64,000 nucleotides of DNA from Candidatus Thermochlorobacteriaceae bacterium (GTDB lineage Bacteria; Bacteroidota; Chlorobiia; Chlorobiales; Thermochlorobacteraceae): contig JAJUFC010000002.1 in NCBI GenBank assembly GCA_029263855.1, positions 62,001-126,000 on the forward strand, in the 5' to 3' direction. The notes beneath the pieces are model-generated. The model saw nothing but the letters and a program-made list of their open reading frames with translations, was not told the origin of the DNA and did no database searches. Positions 35,346 to 42,223 of this stretch are shown here, in pieces (within the stretch, counting starts at the first letter, position 1; each line of letters starts with the position of its first letter). The translations under genes were made by a program, and so were the position numbers.

Positions 35346-36537
35346 TGAAGTGATAGTCGACCGATTTGAGAATGTTGTAGAAAGTTTGAGCAGGATTGTC
35401 GGAGCGATAAAGTTCGTCCATAATCATTGCCTTGCCGATGGGATAGGTGAGCATGTAGGCGCGGAAGTCATCGTCGCGCAGGCGCGAAACCGTTCGGCGA
35501 ATCAGTGCGTCTTCGCTTGGAAGGTATTGGCGCAAGTAGGCGAAAACAGCATCATCGGTTTCGTTTTCGTCATACATTAAAAGTGCGGCATTGACGACGG
35601 GCTTGCGTCCGAGTTCTTCGACAAGTTCAATGAGGCGCGCGTCGTTGTCGGAAATGGTGCGCTGGTGCAGGTGTTCATGCGCTTGAAGCCACTCGATAAC
35701 AGATGGCGTTTCGCCGAAGATGATGTAGTTTGCCGCTTCGGCAAGTCCTTCGGAAATGGTGCTACATGGCGTGCCAAGCAAATTCACGCTGAACTCAATG
35801 AGTCCTTGCTTGCGAACAAGTTCCGATTCTTTGACGATGGCTTCGGTGTGATGTCCGCAAAAGGCTTCGTGCGTGGTGGTGTGCAAGACACCCCAAATGG
35901 TCGTCGGCACATCGGTGTTGAGTTCGTAGAGCGATTGATAATTGCCGCGATACCAATGGTAGCCCGCCCAAGGCTTTTCGCGCACAAGGCTAACCTCGAC
36001 CGAATTTTCAGGAAGCGGAAAGAGCGATTCGGTCTTCGCTTTTGCAGATGCCATTGTGGTTTGAATGAAGTTCATCAGTTCATCGCCTTTGAGTTCGAAC
36101 TGCTCACGCCATTGAGTAAATCGTTCAGGAAGGCTTCCGTTTCCAAAACGCTCTGCACGAAGGCGTTCATCGATTTCCGTGATGAGTTCCGTGAACCCCT
36201 GCTCGTTTGCGTAGTCAATCGTTGAAATGCCGTAGCAAAGCCGTGCTTCCTCGCGGTAGGAAATGGTTTTATGTTGTTTCTTTTCAATGATGGTTTTGAG
36301 CGCGACTAATTGTTTGCGAAGGTAATTTGCGCGTTCCGACTCGTCGCCATTGAGCGTGTTTAAGAGTTGCTCAGCATCGGAGTGAAGCGAGTCGAGCGGG
36401 CGCATTGGCTCAACATTGATAAGCGATTTGAGTTCAGAAGCTTTGCCATAATGCGCATCGACTAACCCGTGATAGTGTTTATCTAATCGGTGAGAAAGCA
36501 AAATGTACTCTTCGGCGATGTGGTTCAAGGTACTCAT
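35329..36537 (-). CDS. DUF885-like putative metallopeptidase
   Basis: From ATG 36537 the product has 402 residues. The centre has THEAFCGHHTEAIVKE (H223, E224, H229, H230, E232) and, about thirty residues on, SEGLAEAANYIIF. DUF885 proteins have HEGxPGHHxQ-type zinc motifs, so this is likely a zinc-dependent peptidase-like protein with Cys in place of the usual Pro. No signal peptide is seen, suggesting a cytoplasmic protein. A longer frame up to 36774 was rejected, because its extra residues overlap the divergent guaD gene and lie upstream of a good promoter (36562-36593, minus strand). Substrate unknown. Confidence 0.72.
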   Translation of the reverse strand: MSTLNHIAEEYILLSHRLDKHYHGLVDAHYGKASELKSLINVEPMRPLDSLHSDAEQLLNTLNGDESERANYLRKQLVALKTIIEKKQHKTISYREEARLCYGISTIDYANEQGFTELITEIDERLRAERFGNGSLPERFTQWREQFELKGDELMNFIQTTMASAKAKTESLFPLPENSVEVSLVREKPWAGYHWYRGNYQSLYELNTDVPTTIWGVLHTTTHEAFCGHHTEAIVKESELVRKQGLIEFSVNLLGTPCSTISEGLAEAANYIIFGETPSVIEWLQAHEHLHQRTISDNDARLIELVEELGRKPVVNAALLMYDENETDDAVFAYLRQYLPSEDALIRRTVSRLRDDDFRAYMLTYPIGKAMIMDELYRSDNPAQTFYNILKSVDYHFNAVEN

Positions 36538-36561
36538 GAGCGGTAATTTTTGAAGTGATTG

Positions 36562-36593
36562 CAAATATACGATGTGCGTCGGGCTTTGGACAA
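36562..36593 (-). promoter_or_regulatory. TTG-N21-TATATTTG promoter for the DUF885-like gene
   Basis: On the minus strand TTG (36593-36591) and TATATTTG (36569-36562) are 21 bases apart, matching the Bacteroidota-type consensus. The predicted start lies about 20 bases before ATG 36537. Confidence 0.6.
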
Positions 36594-36652
36594 GAATAAA
36601 GTTTATGAAAAAAGTTTGACATATTTGAAGTTCAATCAAATTCAATCTCGTC

Positions 36653-37123
36653 ATGACCCACGAAGCCTTGATGCGCGAAGCGATTCGGCTCTCGCTTGAA
36701 AATGTTAAAAACGGAATAGGCGGACCGTTTGCCGCGCTTGTTGCTCGCAACGGAGAAATTGTTGCCACAGGCACGAATCAAGTAACAACTTTGAACGACC
36801 CGACCGCCCACGCCGAAGTTACTGCCATTCGTAACGCTTGCCGCTCACTTCAAACTTTTGAACTTCGTGGGTGCGACCTCTACACCACTTGTGAGCCATG
36901 CCCGATGTGCCTTGGCGCGATTTATTGGGCACGGCTCGAGCGCATCTACTTCGGCAACACCCGCACCGATGCCGCCAACATTGGCTTCGACGACGCATTC
37001 ATTTACGACGAAATTCCGCGCGACTTTTCCGCTCGCAAAATTCCCATTCAGCAACTCCTGCGCGACGAAGCCCTCGCCGCCTTCCGCGCTTGGCAACAAT
37101 CAACCACCAAACAGCCATATTGA
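36653..37123 (+). CDS. guaD: Guanine deaminase (cytidine-deaminase fold)
   Basis: The 156-residue protein has the zinc motifs of the CDA superfamily: PTAHAEVTAIR (H53, E55) and CEPCPMCLGAIYWARL (C83, C86). The stretch FGNTRTDAANIGFDDAFIY and the total length match Bacillus-type GuaD, which converts guanine to xanthine, better than the tRNA deaminase TadA. The rdgB gene starts 6 bases after its stop. Both act on purine bases or nucleotides, so an operon for purine salvage and clean-up is likely. It is divergent from the DUF885-like gene. Confidence 0.9.
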   Translation: MTHEALMREAIRLSLENVKNGIGGPFAALVARNGEIVATGTNQVTTLNDPTAHAEVTAIRNACRSLQTFELRGCDLYTTCEPCPMCLGAIYWARLERIYFGNTRTDAANIGFDDAFIYDEIPRDFSARKIPIQQLLRDEALAAFRAWQQSTTKQPY

Positions 37124-37129
37124 CTGCAC

Positions 37130-37768
37130 ATGCCTGCTATTGTTTTAGCCACGCACAACCGCGATAAAGTCAAAGAAATTGCATGCGCGTTGAATCATAT
37201 TGAGAACACTCGTCTTTATTCGCTTGACGATTTGCCCGACTTGCCCGAAGTCATCGAAGACGCGCCCACGCTTGAAGGCAACGCGCTCAAAAAAGCGCGC
37301 GAGATTTATCGCTTTGCACAGGCGAAACTCAAAGACATCTTGGTGCTTGCCGATGATACAGGCTTGGAAGTCGACGCGCTGAACGGCGCGCCCGGCATCT
37401 ATTCCGCACGCTACGCCGCAGCCGACTTAGGCAGAAAGCCAACGTATTCGGAAAATGTCGCGAAACTGCTTCGCGACCTTTCAGGCAAGGCGAATCGCGC
37501 CGCACGATTTCGAACCGTGATTGCGCTTGTTGGAATTTGGAACGGCTCTTTCCTTGAAACCACTGTGGAGGGCATTGCCGAAGGCGAGATTCTGACCGAG
37601 CCTTGTGGGATGGGCGGATTTGGATACGACCCTGTGTTCTTTTCAACCGATGCGCGGAAATCTTTTGCCGAACTTTCGCTCGACGAAAAAAATGCCATCA
37701 GCCATCGCGGCAGAGCACTTCGTGCGGTTTCTGACTTCCTTATCAATCCATCGAGAACAACATCTTGA
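37130..37768 (+). CDS. rdgB: XTP/dITP diphosphatase (RdgB/HAM1)
   Basis: The 212-residue enzyme has the family motifs LATHNRDKVKEI at the start, LADDTGLEVDALNGAPGIYS (about 74-93), GFGYDPVFF and ISHRGRALR near the end. It hydrolyses non-canonical purine triphosphates such as dITP and XTP to monophosphates, keeping deaminated bases out of DNA. ATG 37130 fits the family start. It follows guaD closely on the same strand. Confidence 0.97.
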   Translation: MPAIVLATHNRDKVKEIACALNHIENTRLYSLDDLPDLPEVIEDAPTLEGNALKKAREIYRFAQAKLKDILVLADDTGLEVDALNGAPGIYSARYAAADLGRKPTYSENVAKLLRDLSGKANRAARFRTVIALVGIWNGSFLETTVEGIAEGEILTEPCGMGGFGYDPVFFSTDARKSFAELSLDEKNAISHRGRALRAVSDFLINPSRTTS

Positions 37769-37854
37769 AACCACACACTTGAAATAAGGCGAAATCAAAT
37801 TTCGAGGAAATCCTTACATTTACAGTCAATCTTGAAAAACGAACTTTTTGCACC

Positions 37855-38751
37855 ATGAGCGATACTCCGGGCGAAACCCTCAATACTGTCGCGCTTGCCA
37901 AGCATGACCTCTTGAAACACGCGCAAAACGAGGAGGAGTATAAGTCGGTTTTGAATCACCTCGACGCAAAACAACTCAAAGACCTTCAAAAACAGTATTG
38001 GGATTTTTTAATTGAAGAATCTCAAACGACGAAGAAGCCCATTTCGCGTGGCGACATTCTCGCGTGCTTGGAGCCGACGGCAAAATATCAACAGCGTGCG
38101 CGATGCAAAGAGCCAGAAGGCTATTGCACGATTTCTATGTGCGTGCGCATCAATCCGAAGTGCGCCGTTACGCGCATTTCCGAAATTATGCTGGCGATTC
38201 GTCCGCTCGTCGTTTCGTTGCTCAATGAGCGACCGGAATTGCGTCAGAGTTTCAAGCCTTCTGAAGTCGCGTCTGCCCTTTCAGAGCCAGCGCCTGCCGT
38301 GAGCGAGCCTGCTTTTGTGGCGGTAGAGGAAGAACCGCTTGTGCGTCGTGAGCGTGTGCCCGAAGTCATTCCCGACGAAATGCGCCAAAAATTTCAGAAG
38401 TATAAAGAGCACTTGGGCAGAATGATCGAGACCGAAGGATTGGAACACGCGATTTTAATGAGCGAAGGCGGAACAATTTTAGTTCATGCCTCGTCGAAGC
38501 CACACGAGTTGGAAAAACTTTCTAAAACGGTCGGCGACGAAATTTTTGCCGTTACTGAACAAGGCGAAGCCGCACACTTACATCGTTTGCTAACTGTTAC
38601 CAAAGAATACAGCGAAGGCGTCGTCGCCATTCGTTCAATCGGCGAAAAACTGTATCTTGTCGGTGTGTCGCGCATCGTTTTGCCCGCCAAAATTCATAGT
38701 TTAATGATTAAACTCGGCAACGAACTCTCAAAAGAAGTTTCAAACACTTAA
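37855..38751 (+). CDS. Roadblock/LC7-domain protein with a four-cysteine N-terminal region
   Basis: The 298-residue protein has three parts. Residues 1-110 are helical and contain a cysteine cluster C84-x6-C91-x4-C96-x6-C103 (within RARCKEPEGYCTISMC), which could bind zinc or an Fe-S cluster. A Pro/Glu-rich linker (about 125-175) follows. The C-terminal Roadblock/LC7 domain (about 185-298) has LEHAILMSEGGTILVHAS and GVVAIRSIGEKLYLVGVS. Roadblock domains in bacteria regulate small GTPases such as MglA, or act in signalling. A STAS-domain gene starts 15 bases after its stop, and the two presumably work together. No GTPase gene is next to it. Function unknown. Confidence 0.7.
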   Translation: MSDTPGETLNTVALAKHDLLKHAQNEEEYKSVLNHLDAKQLKDLQKQYWDFLIEESQTTKKPISRGDILACLEPTAKYQQRARCKEPEGYCTISMCVRINPKCAVTRISEIMLAIRPLVVSLLNERPELRQSFKPSEVASALSEPAPAVSEPAFVAVEEEPLVRRERVPEVIPDEMRQKFQKYKEHLGRMIETEGLEHAILMSEGGTILVHASSKPHELEKLSKTVGDEIFAVTEQGEAAHLHRLLTVTKEYSEGVVAIRSIGEKLYLVGVSRIVLPAKIHSLMIKLGNELSKEVSNT

Positions 38752-38765
38752 TCATCTCATTAGCA

Positions 38766-39101
38766 ATGAAATACACCGAGTCGGAAAAAAACGGCGTTGT
38801 AATTTTACACCTTAAAGGTGACTTACTTGGCGGCGGCGATATTGCTGAGTTCAAAGAAAAATTGAAATCGCTTCTCAATGCGGGCAAGAGAAACATTCTC
38901 ATCGATATGAGCGACGTTACGTATGTCAATTCATCGGGCATCGGCATGCTCATTTCAGGCATGACGACGGTAGTGCAAGCGGGCGGAAAGTTCAAAATTT
39001 GCAACATTGAAAAAAACATCAAAAACGTCTTTGTCATCACCAACCTTGTTAAGGTCTTTGACACATTCAACACGGTCGATGAAGCCCTTGCGACTTTCTA
39101 A
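38766..39101 (+). CDS. STAS-domain anti-sigma-factor antagonist-like protein
   Basis: The 111-residue product is a single STAS domain. GDLLGGGDIAEFKEKL precedes MSDVTYVNSSGIGMLISG, with the phosphorylatable Ser at 56 or 57 as in SpoIIAA/RsbV. Such proteins bind anti-sigma kinases, or in other pathways act as phospho-switches. It is the second gene of a pair with the Roadblock protein and is followed by a terminator at 39147. No anti-sigma kinase or sigma factor gene lies nearby. Confidence 0.9.
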   Translation: MKYTESEKNGVVILHLKGDLLGGGDIAEFKEKLKSLLNAGKRNILIDMSDVTYVNSSGIGMLISGMTTVVQAGGKFKICNIEKNIKNVFVITNLVKVFDTFNTVDEALATF

Positions 39102-39146
39102 CGCGAAAAGCGGGGAACGAGTAAACCGAGAACACGATAACAAGAC

Positions 39147-39171
39147 AGGGCGCGACAACTTGCGCCCTTTT
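39147..39171 (+). terminator. Rho-independent terminator after the STAS gene
   Basis: A 7-bp stem AGGGCGC / GCGCCCT (39147-39153 with 39162-39168) with loop GACAACTT is followed by TTTTC. Confidence 0.65.
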
Positions 39172-39210
39172 CACTCTGATTACTTTTACAACCTTTAATT
39201 TTTTACTGCA

Positions 39211-40518
39211 TTGACACACGCAATTAAACTGCTCGGCTCTACGGAGCAAGAAATGACGCTCACGCTTGAGCCGTCGGAATATCAATCCAAACTTGATGAA
39301 AATTACAAACTCGCCCAAGAGAACGTTCAAGTTAAAGGTTTTCGCAAAGGCAAAGTGCCGCTGGACATGGTCAAACGCCTTGTTGGCAAAGAAATTGAAT
39401 CCGAAACCGTTGAAACCTTAGCGAGCGAGATGTTCTCAAAAATTGCCTCAGAGCAAAAGTTGAAACTCGTCGGACGCGCACGCATTCGCCACTTCGAATT
39501 CACTGACGATAAACTGCTGAACATCTACTTGATGTATGAAGTCCAACCCGAATTTGACCTCGCGCCTTACAAAGACTACACGTTCAAGAAGGCGGAGTAT
39601 GAAATCACACCTGAAGACGTTGAACGCGAAGTAAAAGGCATTTTGAGGGAACAAGGCGTATGGATGAGTAAAGACAGCGAAGCGACGGAGGACGATTTAG
39701 TCGTCGTCGACTACCAACAGTTGGACGACAGCGGCATGCCGATTATCGGAAAGCGCACTGAAAATCAAGAAATCGTTTTGAAAATGATTCGCAAAGATTC
39801 TCCAATGCGCACTGCGCTGACGGGCGTTAAATCGGGCGACGAGCGCGTCATTGACCTTTCAGGCGACCCGAACGAGCCAAGCACGCCCAAACGATATAAG
39901 TTCTACATCAAAGAAGTCAAGCAATTAGACCTGCCCGAACTTACCGACGACCTCGCCAAAGAACTCACACAAGGGCATCTGCAAACCGCCGCCGAACTTC
40001 GTGCCGATATTGAGTCGCGCCTTAAAGCTACTTTCAAACGCAAAGCCGAAGACGATTTGCTCGAAGAGATTGCCAAAAAATTTATCGAGGATAATCCTGT
40101 CGAAGTGCCGCATACGATGATTCATTCGTTTGAGGATATGATGATTGAAAATGCCGCGCGGCAACTCGGCGGAAAATTTCCGAAAGGCTTTGATGTGCAA
40201 GCCTTCCGACGTGAAATCAGCCCGAATGCCAAACGCCAAGCCCAATGGATGCTCATTCGCTACAAACTTGCCGAAGTCGCCGGAATCAAAATCGATGAAC
40301 AAACCATTCGCGACCTCGCCGAAACCGATGCAAAAGAAATGGGAATCCCTGATGTCAACCAAGTGCTTCAAACTTATCTCAAAGAGGATATGCAGAACTA
40401 TGTCTTTGAGCGCGCCATGCGCGAAAAACTTTTTGCTTACCTGATCTCAACCCTGAAAATCACGCCCGAACCCAAGCGCGTTTCCGACGAGATGATGAGC
40501 GAAGAAGCCGTGAATTAA
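39211..40518 (+). CDS. tig: Trigger factor
   Basis: The 435-residue chaperone has the ribosome-binding N-terminal domain with the signature GFRKGKVPLDMVKR (about 43-56), a reduced FKBP-like PPIase segment (about 155-235; DLVVVDYQQLDDSGMP), and a helical C-terminal domain. It binds nascent chains at the ribosome exit. The start is TTG 39211, because no ATG gives the conserved N-terminal strand; that is unusual for so highly expressed a protein. clpP/clpX, which often follow tig, are absent here; a terminator follows directly. Confidence 0.94.
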   Translation: MTHAIKLLGSTEQEMTLTLEPSEYQSKLDENYKLAQENVQVKGFRKGKVPLDMVKRLVGKEIESETVETLASEMFSKIASEQKLKLVGRARIRHFEFTDDKLLNIYLMYEVQPEFDLAPYKDYTFKKAEYEITPEDVEREVKGILREQGVWMSKDSEATEDDLVVVDYQQLDDSGMPIIGKRTENQEIVLKMIRKDSPMRTALTGVKSGDERVIDLSGDPNEPSTPKRYKFYIKEVKQLDLPELTDDLAKELTQGHLQTAAELRADIESRLKATFKRKAEDDLLEEIAKKFIEDNPVEVPHTMIHSFEDMMIENAARQLGGKFPKGFDVQAFRREISPNAKRQAQWMLIRYKLAEVAGIKIDEQTIRDLAETDAKEMGIPDVNQVLQTYLKEDMQNYVFERAMREKLFAYLISTLKITPEPKRVSDEMMSEEAVN

Positions 40519-40551
40519 AGTGTGCCAGTTTTTGTGGCAGTTTCAAGACAA

Positions 40552-40592
40552 AAAGGCAATGTGTATGACGCGCATTGCCTTTGCTTTTTTTC
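40552..40592 (+). terminator. Rho-independent terminator after tig
   Basis: A 10-bp stem AAAGGCAATG / CATTGCCTTT (40552-40561 with 40573-40582) is followed by GCTTTTTTTC. A-rich sequence on the other side may let it also serve the convergent permease gene. Confidence 0.85.
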
Positions 40593-40635
40593 AGAACACG
40601 TCTCAACGGCTATCTCGTTTCGTTCAATTTGCTTC

Positions 40636-42111
40636 TCACGATTGTCTCTTCCACAGAAAATAAACGGGCACGCCCAAAAGCACGATGAAAAGTCCTGGAT
40701 AGGTGTAGTTGGGCTTAAAGACGAGCAGGTCAATGCAAATTGCCGCCGCCACTGCAATGTAGAGCGCGGGCAAAACGGGATAGCCAATCGCTTTGTAGGG
40801 TCGCTCTGCATCAGGCTTTGCTTTACGCAAAATGAAAATGCCCGCAATCGTGAGAATGTAAAAGAGCAATACGGCAAAGACGACATAGTCAAGCAAATCG
40901 CCGTAAGAGCCTGAAAGGCAGAGCAAACTCGCCCACACACATTGAATCACCAATGCAAAGGCGGGAACCGATTTTTCGTTGAGTGTGCCTGCTTTTTTGA
41001 AGAAAAGCCCATCGTTGCCCATCGCGTAATAGACGCGCGCGCCTGCTAAAATCAAGCCGTTGTTACAGCCGAATGTAGAAACCATAATTAACGCCGCCAT
41101 AACGAAGAGCGCGGTGTCGCCAAAAACGACGCTCATTGCCGCCGTGCCGACGCGATCAAGGTCGGCAAATTGGATTCCGCGCGCGAGCGCATCTGCACCA
41201 TCTGGCGAGCCTTTGAGCGGGAGTACAACAAGATAACTCACATTTGCTAGCAAGTAAATCAGCGTTACCGCGCCTGTGCCAAGTGCAAGCGAGAGCGGAA
41301 TGTTGCGCTTCGGATTGATAACTTCGCCCGCCGTAAAAGTGATATTGTTCCATGCGTCGCTTGAAAAGAGCGAGCCCACCATTGCGACCCCGACCGCAAT
41401 CCATAAGCCTAATCCCGACAGCGTCTCAACGGAAACGATTTTTCCATCGGCGACTTTCGTCCAAGCACTTTGCCAAAACGCCTCCCCGAAATTGGCATTA
41501 ATCGCCGTTTGATTCGCGCCAATCACCAAGCCAAGCAGAATTAAGCCGAAGAGCGCGACAATTTTTGACGTCGTGAACATGTCTTGAATGAGTTTTCCTT
41601 CCTTAACGCCCCGCATATTGACAGCCGTCAGCACTACGAGCGAAAGAATCGCAAGGAGTTGCGCCGCAGAAATTTTGAACCTTCCAAATGAGACGAGGAT
41701 ATTTTTTTCGCTCAATGCGGGAATGAAAATGCCCGTAAATTTTGCGAAGGCAACGGCGACGGCGGCTATCGTGCCGGTTTGAATCACCAGAAAGAGCGTC
41801 CAACCGTAAAGAAATCCGATGAGCGGATTGTAAGCTTCGCGCAGATAAACATATTGTCCGCCTGCTTCAGGCATCATGGCGGCAAGTTCGCCGTAAGAAA
41901 GCGCGGCAATCAAGGTAATGATGCCCGTAATCGCCCAGACGACGAGAAGCATGCCAGGAGAACCAACGGTGCGCGCAATGTCGGCACTCACGATGAAAAT
42001 CCCTGAGCCAATCATCGAGCCCATGACAATCATGGTCGAGGAGCGTAAACCGAGTTCGCGTTTGAAGGTTCGAGTTTGTGTTGCGGTTGAAGTTGCGTCG
42101 GTAGGTTGCAT
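40636..42111 (-). CDS. APC-family amino acid permease
   Basis: The 491-residue protein has about twelve membrane segments and the APC consensus at the N-terminus: MIVMGSMIGSGIFIVSADIA (TM1 break motif GSGIF). It continues with SYGELAAMMPEAGGQYVYLR and a GWTLFLVIQTGTIAAVAVAF segment. Homologues are proton- or exchange-driven amino acid transporters of the LAT/YkbA-like branch; the substrate cannot be assigned. It is divergent from polA, sharing a 112-base intergenic region with it. Confidence 0.9.
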   Translation of the reverse strand: MQPTDATSTATQTRTFKRELGLRSSTMIVMGSMIGSGIFIVSADIARTVGSPGMLLVVWAITGIITLIAALSYGELAAMMPEAGGQYVYLREAYNPLIGFLYGWTLFLVIQTGTIAAVAVAFAKFTGIFIPALSEKNILVSFGRFKISAAQLLAILSLVVLTAVNMRGVKEGKLIQDMFTTSKIVALFGLILLGLVIGANQTAINANFGEAFWQSAWTKVADGKIVSVETLSGLGLWIAVGVAMVGSLFSSDAWNNITFTAGEVINPKRNIPLSLALGTGAVTLIYLLANVSYLVVLPLKGSPDGADALARGIQFADLDRVGTAAMSVVFGDTALFVMAALIMVSTFGCNNGLILAGARVYYAMGNDGLFFKKAGTLNEKSVPAFALVIQCVWASLLCLSGSYGDLLDYVVFAVLLFYILTIAGIFILRKAKPDAERPYKAIGYPVLPALYIAVAAAICIDLLVFKPNYTYPGLFIVLLGVPVYFLWKRQS

Positions 42112-42223
42112 TCTGAAATGAACTTATCGGTGTGAAATCGTTGATATGAAATTGTTGCTGTTGATAGCGTTGTCAGGAATCTACAAATGTTTATTTTCCA
42201 TTCAAACACACCTAACCTAAACC

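Noticed and set aside
36538-36774. 79-residue N-terminal extension of the DUF885-like protein
   Set aside because: It overlaps the divergent guaD coding region and lies upstream of the likely promoter; the extra residues look non-native.
40515-40940. Frames on both strands over the tig terminator and the permease 3' end
   Set aside because: They are read from the terminator hairpin and as shadows of the permease coding region; no start signal or recognisable protein.
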